Shown piece after piece: positions 22,158-30,034 of a DNA stretch of 32,842 nucleotides. The position numbers and the translations under genes are program-made. The DNA lies in the NCBI GenBank assembly GCA_945952225.1, contig CAMFHP010000101.1, positions 1-32,842 on the forward strand. Reading direction: 5' to 3'. Origin of the DNA: an uncultured Myxococcaceae bacterium (lineage in GTDB: Bacteria > Myxococcota_A > Polyangia > Polyangiales > Ga0077539). The notes beneath the pieces were generated by a model, which worked only from the letters and a program-made list of their open reading frames with translations, made no database searches and had not been told where the DNA came from. How positions within the stretch are numbered: position 1 is the first letter of the stretch; every line of letters starts with the position of its first letter.

Positions 22158-23519
22158 TCAGCCCCGCGGTGAGCCTCGCGCGGCGCCGCCCTGCATCGCG
22201 AGGCCCGCCACGAGCAGCGCCGCCGTCGCCGCGGTGATCGCCACCGTCGCGCGTTCGAGCCCGAGCGCCCGCGCGGCCGTGTCGCCCGCGGTGCTCGCGA
22301 GTGCCCCCGTGAGCGCGCTCCCTGCGAGGAGCCCCACGTTGGTCACCATCGCGAGGAGCGACTGCGCCGGCGCCATCTCGCGCGCGTCGAGGTCGGTGAG
22401 CAGGTGCCGCAGGGGACCGCCCGCGAGCGTGCACACGCCCGCGCCGAGCACCGCCGAGCCCATCGCGAAGGCCGCGCCCGACGCGCCTCCGAGCGCCACC
22501 GCGGCGCCGCCCGCCACCGTGAGCGCGCCGGTCACCATCACCACACGGCGCGCGCCCAGACGGTCGATCACCGTGGCCGCGAGGCCCGTTCCGACGAGCC
22601 CCGCGAGCACGAAGGGGAGGCTCCACACGCCCACGCGCTTCGCCGCGACGCCGACCACCACATGGGCCCACGTGGGGAGCGTGACCGCGAACACCTGCGC
22701 GCATCCCGCCGCGAGGGCGAGCACCGACACCGCGCGCACCGTGCCATGCCGCGCGAGCGCCACGGGCAACAGCGGCGACGGATGCGCCCGCTCCACACGC
22801 CAGAGCGTCGCGAGCAGCGCCGCACCCACGACGAGCGAGAGCGCAGGCGCGAGCGCACCCGACGCACCGCCCGCCTTCGCGCGCTGAATGGCCACCGCGA
22901 GGGTCGCGAGCGAGGCGGCCCAGAGGGCGAGTCCGCGACGGTCGAGGGGGGCCGTGGGCACGTCGGCGCGGGGCAGCGCGATGGCGCCGGGAACCGCCGC
23001 GGTGAGCACGGCGCCGAGCGTCGCGAGCAGGGCGTAGAGCGCGCGCCAGCGCCAGGCGGCGAGCGTGGGCGCGCCCGCGGCGGCGACGAGAAAGGCCACG
23101 CCGTACGAGAGCGAGAGGGTCATCACGGCGCGTCCGCGCGACGAGGGGTCCGTGGTGCGCGCCACGGCCACGGTGCACAGTGGGAGGAACGCGCCCGCCC
23201 CGACGCCCTGCAACAGCCGACCGAGAAAGGCCACGGGAAACACCGGCGCGACGGCCACCACCGCGGCGCCGAGGGTGAAGGTCGCGAGGGTGGCGCCGAG
23301 GGCGCGTCCGGGGGCGGTGCGCGAGGCGTTCCAGGCGTGCAACGGGTTGCCGAGCAGCGTGCCGAGCACGTACGCGGTGATGAGCCACGCGGCGCGCGGG
23401 TCGTCGAGCGAGAGTCCCTCGCGCAGCAGCGGGAGCGCGGGGCCGAAGCTCCCGGCGTCGAAGCCCGCGAGCACCACGGTGGCCGCCAGCGCGGTCGAAC
23501 GGAAACTTGCAGCCTTCAC
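22158..23519 (-). CDS. MFS transporter (probable drug/efflux type)
   Basis: A 453-aa membrane protein with about 12-14 hydrophobic helices. The N-terminal half has the DHA-like GRLLQGVGAGAFLPLCTVAVA motif (helix 4 region), and the start VVLAGFDAGSFGPALPLL fits drug-proton antiporters. The first cytoplasmic loop lacks the standard GxLaDrxGrk motif (it reads LHAWNASRTAPGR), so transport direction and substrate are uncertain. GTG at 23519 is the start, 7 bp after the response-regulator stop codon; translational coupling is likely. The aldo/keto reductase follows after 22 bp. Its place directly downstream of a two-component pair suggests that its expression or substrate is tied to the signal sensed by the kinase. 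Confidence 0.85.
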   Translation of the reverse strand: MKAASFRSTALAATVVLAGFDAGSFGPALPLLREGLSLDDPRAAWLITAYVLGTLLGNPLHAWNASRTAPGRALGATLATFTLGAAVVAVAPVFPVAFLGRLLQGVGAGAFLPLCTVAVARTTDPSSRGRAVMTLSLSYGVAFLVAAAGAPTLAAWRWRALYALLATLGAVLTAAVPGAIALPRADVPTAPLDRRGLALWAASLATLAVAIQRAKAGGASGALAPALSLVVGAALLATLWRVERAHPSPLLPVALARHGTVRAVSVLALAAGCAQVFAVTLPTWAHVVVGVAAKRVGVWSLPFVLAGLVGTGLAATVIDRLGARRVVMVTGALTVAGGAAVALGGASGAAFAMGSAVLGAGVCTLAGGPLRHLLTDLDAREMAPAQSLLAMVTNVGLLAGSALTGALASTAGDTAARALGLERATVAITAATAALLVAGLAMQGGAARGSPRG

Positions 23520-23526
23520 CGCGGCA

Positions 23527-24840
23527 TCACCCCAGGTCGTAGCGCTTGAGCTTTTCGTAGAGCGTTCGGAGCCCGATGCCCAGCGCGTCGGCCGCTCTCC
23601 GTCGGTTGCCCCGCGCGGCGTCGAGGGCCCGCACGATCGCGTCGCGTTCGAGCGCGCGAAGGTCCGTCGGCGCGGCGCCGGGCGAGGGTGACACCGTGAC
23701 GGTCTCGGGCGCGTCGGGGCGCAGGTCGTGGGCGCGGATCACCGCCGCGTCGGTGAGCACCAGCGCGCGTTCGAGCACGTTGCGGAGCTCGCGCACGTTG
23801 CCCGTCCACGGCAGCGCTTCGAGGCGCGCGAGGGCGTCGTCGGCGAGGGCGGGCGCGGGCACGCCGAGCTCCGACGCGAGGGCGCCCACGAGGTGACGGG
23901 CCATGGGTGCGATGTCGTCGCGGCGCTCGCGCAGCGCGGGAATGTGCAGCGGCACCACGGCGACGCGGTGGTAGAGGTCCTCGCGAAAGAGCCCCTCGCG
24001 CACGCGGGCCTGGAGGTTGCGATGGGTGGCGGTCACCACGCGCACGTCGGCCTGCACGGTCACCGCGCCGCCCACACGTTCGAAGCGCCGCTCCTGGAGC
24101 ACGCGCAGGAGCTTCACCTGCGTGGCCGCGTCGAGCTCGCCGATCTCGTCGAGAAAGAGCGTGCCGCCCTTCGCGCGCTCGATGCGCCCCTGGTGCTGCG
24201 CCACCGCGCCGGTGAAGGCCCCGCGCTCGTGGCCGAAGAGCTCGCTCTCCAGCACCGAGGGCGCGAGGGCCGCGCAGTGCACCGCCACGAAGGGCCCCGC
24301 GCGACGGGAACTCTCGCGGTGGATCGTACGGGCTGCGAGCTCCTTGCCCGTGCCGCTCTCGCCCGTGAGGAGCACGGTGGCGTTCGTGCGTGCCACGCGG
24401 TGCAGCGCCTCGACGAAGGCCACCATCGCCGGTGCGCCCCAGGTGAGCGGCGCATCGGTCGGCGCGTCGCTCGCCGGCGCCCTGCCGTGGAGCGCGCGGG
24501 CCACGAGGGCGCGCAACGCGGCGGGTCCCTCCACGGGCTTCTGGAGCACATCGACGGCGCCGTGCTTCATGGCCTCGACGGCGCTGTCGACGGTGGCGTG
24601 CGCGGTGATGAGCAGCGCGGGCGTGTCGGGCTGCGTGGCGCGCAGGTGGCGCAGCAGCGAGAGCCCATCGGGACCGGGCATGCGCAGGTCGGTGAGCACC
24701 AGGTCGAAGCGCGCACGCGCCAGCGCGGCCACGGCCTCGCGACCGTCGCGGGCCTCGACCACCGTGTGATCGTCGGCGAGCGCGTCGGCGAGAAAGCTGC
24801 GGAACCCTTCGTCGTCGTCGACCACGAGCAGCGAGGCCAT
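23527..24840 (-). CDS. Sigma-54-dependent response regulator (NtrC family)
   Basis: A 437-aa protein of three domains. REC domain (1-120): acidic pocket DDD at 8-10, phospho-acceptor Asp51 in LVLTDLRMPGPDG, Lys101 in LQKPVEG. AAA+ domain (about 125-370): Walker A GESGTGKE (160-167), the sigma-54-contacting loop GAFTGA (207-212), Walker B GGTLFLDE (225-232) and an arginine-finger region FREDLYHR. C-terminal Fis-type HTH (about 395-437): RALDAARGNRRRAADALGI and GLRTLYEKLKRYDLG. It would activate sigma-54 promoters from upstream sites after phosphorylation by the histidine kinase encoded 16 bp ahead. ATG 24840 is chosen because REC begins at once; ATG at 24876 lies inside the kinase gene. Candidate binding sites lie at 26176-26210. 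Confidence 0.93.
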   Translation of the reverse strand: MASLLVVDDDEGFRSFLADALADDHTVVEARDGREAVAALARARFDLVLTDLRMPGPDGLSLLRHLRATQPDTPALLITAHATVDSAVEAMKHGAVDVLQKPVEGPAALRALVARALHGRAPASDAPTDAPLTWGAPAMVAFVEALHRVARTNATVLLTGESGTGKELAARTIHRESSRRAGPFVAVHCAALAPSVLESELFGHERGAFTGAVAQHQGRIERAKGGTLFLDEIGELDAATQVKLLRVLQERRFERVGGAVTVQADVRVVTATHRNLQARVREGLFREDLYHRVAVVPLHIPALRERRDDIAPMARHLVGALASELGVPAPALADDALARLEALPWTGNVRELRNVLERALVLTDAAVIRAHDLRPDAPETVTVSPSPGAAPTDLRALERDAIVRALDAARGNRRRAADALGIGLRTLYEKLKRYDLG

Positions 24841-24856
24841 TGTGTCGTCGACGGTT

Positions 24857-26098
24857 CTATCCCCTCGGGAGCACAAAACAGAAGCGCGCTCCGCCGCCCT
24901 CGCGCGGATGCGCCGTGAGCGTTCCCCCGTGGAGCCCCGCGGTGCGCCGCGCGATCGCGAGCCCGAGCCCCGTGCCCGTCGCGCGCCCCGTGTGGAACGG
25001 TTCGAACACCCGCTCCGCGTCGCCCGGCGCCACGCCCGGCCCGCGGTCGCACACGTCGATCACCAGCGCGCCGTCGTGGGTCGAGGCGCGCACCTCGACG
25101 TCGTCGCTCACCGCGAGCGCGTTGCGCAGCACATTCGCAATCGCCTCTCCGAGACGGTCTGCGTCGAGACTCCACTGCGCGGGCGCGCCGCCATCGACCA
25201 CGCGCACCGCGGGCGAGACCGCCGCCGCCGTGCTGTGCAGCCAGGGCATCACCGCGACCTCGCGGGCCGCGAGGCGTCCCGTGCGGGCGAAGGCGAGGAG
25301 GTCGTCGACGAGGGCTTCGAGGCGCGTGGCGTCCTTCACGACGCGGCCTGCGCGCGCCGCGAGTCGGTCGTCGTGGGTGACGCGCTCGGCGAGGAGCTGC
25401 GCGTGCCCCTTGAGCGACGCGAGCGGATTGCGAATCTCGTGGGCCAGCACCGCCGAGAGCGTGCCCAGCGAGGCGAGGTGACGGGCCTCGGCCACCGTCG
25501 CGGCCATGGCCTCGCGCGCCTTGAGGAGCCGCCACGCCGCGAAGCCCAACGCGCCCACGAGCAGCGTCGCGAAGACCCCCGCGAGGGCCACCACCGTGCG
25601 CGCGTGTGCGAAGGCCTGCGAGGCCCGCGCTTCGAACACAAAGCGCAGCGTGGGCCGTCGGTGCGGACCGAGTCCCGGCGGCGGACCGAAGCCCGGCGGA
25701 GGCGGCGGGAGCTGCATCGCGCACACGAACACGCGCGCGCCGACGACACGTACGCGCGGACGCTCCGCCCCGTCGCACACCCCGTCGAGCGCCGCGAGCG
25801 ATGCACCGCCCGACGCGCGCAACACGCCCTCGTGGCCCCGCAGCTCGACGCGCACCAAGCCCTCTCCGCGGTGCGCGCGCACGATCGCTTCGAAGAGCGC
25901 GTCGTCGGGAGGAGGCGGCGCCCCGCGCATCGACTCGGCGATCACCTCGCGCCAGCGCTCGACCTCGCCGCCCACGAGCAGGTGCGCGAGGCTGCGCATC
26001 TCGGCGAGTCCCGCGACCATGGGCAGCGCCGCGGCCGCGAGCGCGCCCACGAGGAGCAGCGGCGCGAGGCGCGGGAGACGGGCGCGGACGACGGGCAT
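24857..26098 (-). CDS. Membrane sensor histidine kinase
   Basis: A 413-aa protein with TM helices at about 11-30 and 167-188 flanking a small periplasmic sensor region (31-166) that contains a Pro/Gly-rich run (PPPPPGFGPPPGLGP). The cytoplasmic part has a HisKA domain with LAHEIRNPLASLKGH (His220), an N box (ANVLRNALAV), a G1 box (DRGPGV), an F box (EPFHTG) and a G2 box (GTGLGLAI). Orthodox kinase, no receiver domain, of the type usually paired with NtrC-like regulators. ATG 26098 is preferred because TM1 follows shortly; an in-frame ATG at 26215 would put the two palindromic sites inside the gene. First gene of the unit kinase-regulator-MFS-reductase. The signal is unknown. Confidence 0.9.
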   Translation of the reverse strand: MPVVRARLPRLAPLLLVGALAAAALPMVAGLAEMRSLAHLLVGGEVERWREVIAESMRGAPPPPDDALFEAIVRAHRGEGLVRVELRGHEGVLRASGGASLAALDGVCDGAERPRVRVVGARVFVCAMQLPPPPPGFGPPPGLGPHRRPTLRFVFEARASQAFAHARTVVALAGVFATLLVGALGFAAWRLLKAREAMAATVAEARHLASLGTLSAVLAHEIRNPLASLKGHAQLLAERVTHDDRLAARAGRVVKDATRLEALVDDLLAFARTGRLAAREVAVMPWLHSTAAAVSPAVRVVDGGAPAQWSLDADRLGEAIANVLRNALAVSDDVEVRASTHDGALVIDVCDRGPGVAPGDAERVFEPFHTGRATGTGLGLAIARRTAGLHGGTLTAHPREGGGARFCFVLPRG

Positions 26099-26175
26099 CG
26101 GGATCGCACGCGATGCAATCACGGCACCGTCACGGCGCGCGACGGGATCTCCCGCAGCGGTCGCCGGGGAGGGCG

Positions 26176-26188
26176 TGCGGAATCCGCA
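26176..26188. promoter_or_regulatory. Palindrome TGCGGAATCCGCA, candidate activator site 1
   Basis: Perfect 6-bp arms TGCGGA/TCCGCA around a central A, between the divergent kinase and YHYH genes. It is one of two related sites 22 bp apart (two helical turns). Its centre lies about 75 bp upstream of the start of the -24 element at 26256, a usual distance for an NtrC-type enhancer site. Confidence 0.5.
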
Positions 26189-26197
26189 GTCGGTGGG

Positions 26198-26210
26198 TGC
26201 GGATTCGGCA
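26198..26210. promoter_or_regulatory. Palindrome-like TGCGGATTCGGCA, candidate activator site 2
   Basis: Second copy of the 26176-26188 site with two base changes (A to T at the centre, C to G in the right arm), in the same orientation and 22 bp downstream. A longer overlapping dyad GGGTGC-N7-GCACCC (26195-26213) also exists here. Together they look like a pair of dimer sites on one face of the helix. Confidence 0.42.
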
Positions 26211-26255
26211 CCCATGGGAACACGGGAATGTCCTACAGAATGGGCCCCTGCGGTG

Positions 26256-26270
26256 CGGCACAGACGCTGC
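26256..26270 (+). promoter_or_regulatory. Candidate sigma-54 (-24/-12) promoter for YHYH gene
   Basis: CGGCAC-N5-CTGC matches the sigma-54 core TGGCAC-N5-TTGC at 8 of 10 defined bases, with GG and GC at the required 12-bp offset (GG at 26257-26258, GC at 26269-26270). Transcription would begin near 26282, leaving about 30 nt to the YHYH start codon with a strong ribosome-binding site between. A chance match is possible in GC-rich DNA; the adjoining sigma-54 activator gene and upstream palindromes raise the odds. Confidence 0.45.
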
Positions 26271-26311
26271 GATGGCCGCCGCCGTCTTCAACCTTCTGGG
26301 AGGTGCTTGTG

Positions 26312-27529
26312 ATGCGAAGGAACGGAACCCGTACGCTGTGGATCGTCGGCGCGCTCGCCGTCATGGGCTGTGGAAGCTCCTCGCCGCCCGGCACCCTCGA
26401 CGCCTCCTCGGGCAACGACGCGCCTTCGTCCGACGCGACCGCCACGCCCGACGGATCCACCGCCGCCGACGCGACGGCGCTCCCCGATGCGATGGGGCTC
26501 CCCGACGCGACGGCGCTCCCCGACGCGCCGCCGCCGCGCGATGCGACGCCCGTGAGCGACGCGCCGCAGCCCGTCGACGCCGCCGTGCGATGCACCACGG
26601 TGCGACGTACGTGTGCGCAGATTCGCGCGAGCTTCGCTGCTGCGAGCACGATGGTGTCGGTCACCTGCGACGAGACCGCGGGCACCTTCACCATCCGCAG
26701 CACGGGCGCGCCGGACTACACCTCGAACCAGACCACGCCCAACGCGATCCGCGATCAGGGATGGGTCGTGACGCTTCCGCTGAACCCCACGTGCGCGCCG
26801 ACGCCCACGGATGCGATCGCCTCGCGCGGCGCCGTGGGCTTCATGATCAACGGCGTGCCCTTCTACGGCCCGCAGGACGCCGAGGGGCGTGACGCGCTGA
26901 TGTTCGAAGGCCCGAGCTTCGACGACTGCGTGGGCCACGCCGACATGCAGTGCAGCTACCACTACCACGTCGAGCCCGTGTGCGTGTTCGGCCTGCGCGA
27001 CACCGCCGCGCGCCACGCCGAGGCCGACGGTCACCCCGCGGTGATCGGCTACGCGCTCGACGGCTTCGCGATCCACGCGAGCTACGAGACGGGTGCGACG
27101 GGCTCGTCGCTCGACGCGTGCAACGGCCACAGCGACGCGACGCACGGCTACCACTACCACGCGACCCGCACGTCGCCGTACCTCGTGGGATGCCTCGCGG
27201 GCACGCGCACCACGCCCACGCGCACCATGGCGCTCTGCACGGGCGGCGGCGGCGACGGCGGCGTGATGATGGGCGACGCGGCGATGCCTCCGCCCGACGG
27301 CGCGATGCCGCCGGCCGACGGTGGAACGATGACCCCGCGCACGTGCACCACTGCGGCGCAGTGCGCGGGCGCGTGTCCTGCGGGCTCGGCGGGATGCACC
27401 TGCGCGAACTCGCCCATGGGCATGATCTGCGTGCCGAGCTGCACCACGAGCACCGACTGTCCGCGCAACGCGATGGGCGTGCAGCTCACCTGCGAGCCGA
27501 CGATGCGCATCTGCGTGCCGCCGCGCTGA
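26312..27529 (+). CDS. YHYH-domain lipoprotein with Asp/Ala/Pro stalk
   Basis: A 405-aa lipoprotein. The signal peptide ends GALAVMGC (Cys 20). Residues 24-93 form a low-complexity stalk of units such as DATALP and DAMGLP. The central part (about 95-310) is a YHYH domain: NGVPFYGP, CSYHYHVEP, GYALDGFAIHASYE and GYHYHATR, the family's paired YHYH signatures. A C-terminal tail adds a second low-complexity linker (MPPPDGAMPP) and a Cys-rich module (CTTAAQCAGACPAGSAGCTC...). The molecular function of YHYH proteins is not established; the conserved His suggest metal binding. The start is firm: GGGAGG (26298-26303) is 8 nt before ATG 26312. It is divergent from the histidine kinase and has a candidate sigma-54 promoter. 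Confidence 0.87.
   Translation: MRRNGTRTLWIVGALAVMGCGSSSPPGTLDASSGNDAPSSDATATPDGSTAADATALPDAMGLPDATALPDAPPPRDATPVSDAPQPVDAAVRCTTVRRTCAQIRASFAAASTMVSVTCDETAGTFTIRSTGAPDYTSNQTTPNAIRDQGWVVTLPLNPTCAPTPTDAIASRGAVGFMINGVPFYGPQDAEGRDALMFEGPSFDDCVGHADMQCSYHYHVEPVCVFGLRDTAARHAEADGHPAVIGYALDGFAIHASYETGATGSSLDACNGHSDATHGYHYHATRTSPYLVGCLAGTRTTPTRTMALCTGGGGDGGVMMGDAAMPPPDGAMPPADGGTMTPRTCTTAAQCAGACPAGSAGCTCANSPMGMICVPSCTTSTDCPRNAMGVQLTCEPTMRICVPPR
26468..26521 (+). repeat. 18-bp tandem repeat x3 in lipoprotein stalk
   Basis: Three consecutive 18-bp units starting with GACGCGACGG or GATGCGATGG and ending GCTCCCC; the first and third are identical. They encode DATALP-DAMGLP-DATALP inside the stalk of the YHYH lipoprotein, so the stalk length can change in frame by slippage. 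Confidence 0.85.
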
Positions 27530-27640
27530 AACAGCTTCCGGCAAGGCACTTCACGTCGCCACCACCGACACGCGGTGCACGCGCCCGTGCGGGCCGTCGC
27601 CCTCCGACGACCGGTGCGCGGGCCGTGGTAGCGTGCGTCC

Positions 27641-28672
27641 ATGGTCCTACGACGCACACTCGATCCGACGCTTGATGTGGTGTTCAAGATGCTGCTGACG
27701 CGCACGCCGCAGAGCCATGAGCTGCTGGTGGCGCTGCTCACGGCGGTGATCCGTCCGCCGACGCCCTTCGCGAAGGTGGTGGTGCGCAACCCGGAGCTTC
27801 CGCCCGCCGACGCGCTCGAACGCGGCGTGGTGCTCGACCTGAACGCGCAGCTCGAAGACGGCACGCTGCTCGACATCGAGATGCAGTCTGACAAGCGTCC
27901 CGCGTTTCGTGAGCGGGCGCTGTTCTACTGGGCGCGGCTCTACGGTTCGGAGCTCGAACGCGGCGACGAGTATCACGCGCTGCGTCCGGTGATCTCCGTG
28001 CTCTTTCTCGACTACCGCGAGCTACGAGGAACGCGGTTGCACTCCACCTTCGAGGTGTTGGAGGTGCACGATCATGAGCGATTCAGTGATGCGCTCACGC
28101 TGCACGTCATCGAGCTGCCCAAGATCCCACAGGCCACCGAGCGGGAGCGCCGCGAGGAGGCCGACCTGATCCGATGGAGCCGCTTCTTCGCGGCGAAGAG
28201 CGACGAGGAGTTGAAGGAGATCGCCATGGGAGACCCCGTGATCGAGAAGGCCCGCCAGGTGTTGCAGGTCGTGTCCGACGACCCGATGGCGCGGGAGATC
28301 GCCCGTCTGCGCCACAACGCCGAGGTCACGCGAAGGATGGAGGACGCCGCGCGTCGCGCCGAGATGGAGGCCGTACGCGTCGAGATGGAGGCCGTACGCG
28401 TCGAGCTGGAGTCGGCTCGCGCCGCCGCCGAAGCCGCTGAAGCCGCGCGCGCCGCCGCCGCGGAAACCGCCCGCACCGCCGCGGAGACCGCCCGCGCGGA
28501 AGGCGAGGCCCGCGGACGTGCCGACGCGCTCCGTCGCTCGATCATCGCGCTCGCAGCGGCGCTCGGAGTCCCCGTCGACGACACCCGCCACGACGCGCTC
28601 GCGCAGCACGACGCGGACGCCCTCCAGCGCCTCTTCGACACGCTCGCACGCGATCGCGTCTGGCCCGACTGA
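27641..28672 (+). CDS. Rpn family / PD-(D/E)XK nuclease (transposase-like) protein
   Basis: A 343-aa protein. The N-terminal half (about 1-190) fits the Rpn recombination-promoting nuclease / PD-(D/E)XK transposase-like family: DPTLDVVFKMLL at the start, LERGVVLDLNAQLEDGTLLDIEMQ with the Asp and Glu-x-Gln expected of the active site, then FRERALFYWARLYGSEL and PVISVLFLDY. The C-terminal half is a charged coiled coil (about 215-300) rich in Ala, Glu and Arg, including two EMEAVRV repeats, and ends in a short helical domain. Proteins of this family cut DNA and have been linked to RecA-independent recombination and, more recently, phage defence. No transposon ends or inverted repeats were seen around it. 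ATG 27641 gives the usual MVLRRTLDPTLDVVFK start. Confidence 0.82.
   Translation: MVLRRTLDPTLDVVFKMLLTRTPQSHELLVALLTAVIRPPTPFAKVVVRNPELPPADALERGVVLDLNAQLEDGTLLDIEMQSDKRPAFRERALFYWARLYGSELERGDEYHALRPVISVLFLDYRELRGTRLHSTFEVLEVHDHERFSDALTLHVIELPKIPQATERERREEADLIRWSRFFAAKSDEELKEIAMGDPVIEKARQVLQVVSDDPMAREIARLRHNAEVTRRMEDAARRAEMEAVRVEMEAVRVELESARAAAEAAEAARAAAAETARTAAETARAEGEARGRADALRRSIIALAAALGVPVDDTRHDALAQHDADALQRLFDTLARDRVWPD
28361..28402 (+). repeat. 21-bp perfect tandem repeat (x2, partial third)
   Basis: Two identical 21-bp units (28361-28381, 28382-28402), followed by nine similar bases, inside the coiled coil of the Rpn-type nuclease gene. Each encodes EMEAVRV, one seven-residue heptad unit, so the duplication keeps the coiled-coil register. 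Confidence 0.92.
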
Positions 28673-28690
28673 GCGACGTTCAGAGACCCG

Positions 28691-29971
28691 TCAGGGACCG
28701 CAGGGCGCCAGCGCGGCGCCGTTGAGGGTCACCGTCGCGTCGGCGATGCGGCGCACCATGCAGCAGTCGTCGACGTGCGTGAGCACCACGCGGTTGCGCC
28801 CCGGAACCACGTACATCGCGAGGTCCGACGTGCTGCCGCCGCCGAGGTAGGCGTACGCGCCGGGGTCGACGATGCCCGCGGGGTAGCGGCTGTTGAAGAG
28901 GGCCACGCGCACGCCGTCGTCGACGTTGGCGATGGTCACGCGGAGGCTCGTCACCGGCGTCGTCGCGGGCACATAGAAGCTGGTCTGGAAGTACGTGAAG
29001 TCCCCGCCCGCGCGGCACTCGCACACGCCGCACAGGGTCGACGGGTCGTCGAAGGAGATCCGCGGCGGCGCATGCGGCCTCCACCCCGAATCGGTCTCGG
29101 GCGGAATCGTCGCGAAGGCGTACTCCGCGGGGTCTCCATGGCGGTCGAAGGTGCGCCCCCAGCAGCGCGGACCTTCACCCAGATGAATCTGCCAGGGCGT
29201 TCCCGCGCCGCCGTTCGCGATGCACGCCTGGCAGTCCTCGTCGACGGTGCCGTCGCAGTCATCATCGAGTCCGTTGCACACCTCCGCGCCCGGGAGCGTC
29301 TGCCCGGTGCACGCTCCCGGTGTTCCGTCGGCGTTGCAGGTCGAGCGCCCGTCGCGGCACACGCCCCGCCCGCGCGTGCCCTCGGGGCCCGTGTAGCAGG
29401 CCGTCGCATCGCCCGCGCGGCAGCACGTCGGGCCGTCGTCGACCGTGCCGTTGCAGTCGTTGTCGACGCGGTCGCCGCACACGTCGTCGGCGGGCACCAC
29501 CGCGCCCGCGCACATCCCCCACGACCCGAACTCCCCCGTTCCCTCGCAGCGCTGCATCCCGTCGGCGCAGGCGCCCCGCATCCGTGTGGCCGCAGCGCCC
29601 GGATAGCACCGCTGGGTCATCCCCGGCGTGCACGCGCAGCCCTCGTCGACGGCCCCGTCGCCGTCGTCGTCGAGGCCGTTGCAGCGCTCCACCCCCGTCG
29701 CACCGTCGCTCGTCGCGCCCGCATCACCGACGGCCGCATCGCCCGTCGCGCCGTCGGCCCGGGGGAGATCGTTCGGTGCCGTACCATCGGCGGAGCCATC
29801 GCGCGTTCCGCCGTCGAACAGGGGATCTGCGCGATCGTTCGGGGGCGCAACATCGGCCGCACTCACGGCGCCGTCGGCCGTCGGGTCGATCACGGTGGGC
29901 GCCTCGTCGGCGCTGCACGCCGCCAGCATCGGAAGCACCATCCACGGAGTCACTCGGAGGAGCGCGCGCAT
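28691..29971 (-). CDS. Lipoprotein with MopE-type repeats and Asp-rich stalk
   Basis: A 426-aa protein with a lipoprotein signal ending LPMLAAC (Cys 19) and an Asp/Ala/Gly-rich stalk (about 22-93). Three MopE-type repeats follow: CNGLDDDGDGAVDEGC (97-112), CGDRVDNDCNGTVDDG (165-180) and CNGLDDDCDGTVDEDC (232-247). Their spaced Asp side chains resemble calcium loops, but the function is unproven. Between them lie other Cys-rich modules (RCYPGAAATR, CYTGPEGTRGRGVC). The C-terminal 170 residues are a beta-rich domain with WRPHAPPRISFDD, FQTSFYVP and VVLTHVDDCC, like a carbohydrate-binding or jelly-roll fold. The start is ATG 29971 or ATG 29980; either gives a valid lipoprotein signal. It is convergent with the nuclease gene, 18 bp apart. 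Confidence 0.83.
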   Translation of the reverse strand: MRALLRVTPWMVLPMLAACSADEAPTVIDPTADGAVSAADVAPPNDRADPLFDGGTRDGSADGTAPNDLPRADGATGDAAVGDAGATSDGATGVERCNGLDDDGDGAVDEGCACTPGMTQRCYPGAAATRMRGACADGMQRCEGTGEFGSWGMCAGAVVPADDVCGDRVDNDCNGTVDDGPTCCRAGDATACYTGPEGTRGRGVCRDGRSTCNADGTPGACTGQTLPGAEVCNGLDDDCDGTVDEDCQACIANGGAGTPWQIHLGEGPRCWGRTFDRHGDPAEYAFATIPPETDSGWRPHAPPRISFDDPSTLCGVCECRAGGDFTYFQTSFYVPATTPVTSLRVTIANVDDGVRVALFNSRYPAGIVDPGAYAYLGGGSTSDLAMYVVPGRNRVVLTHVDDCCMVRRIADATVTLNGAALAPCGP

Positions 29972-30034
29972 GGGCGCCATCTGAACACCGCGCCGCGCCC
30001 CTCGAAAGTGGACACGCGCGTGACCACGGAGATG

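Noticed and set aside
24842-26311. In-frame upstream extension of the YHYH lipoprotein to 895 residues
   Set aside because: It is antisense to the histidine kinase and would bury the lipoprotein signal; GGGAGG 8 nt before 26312 fixes the start.
27577-27590. GCACG-CGCC-CGTGC hairpin after the YHYH gene as a terminator
   Set aside because: Only a 5-bp stem, no T-run; common by chance in this base composition.
27641-28672. Rpn-type gene as part of a transposon
   Set aside because: Despite the family's transposase-like naming, no terminal inverted repeats, target duplications or base-composition change were seen around it.
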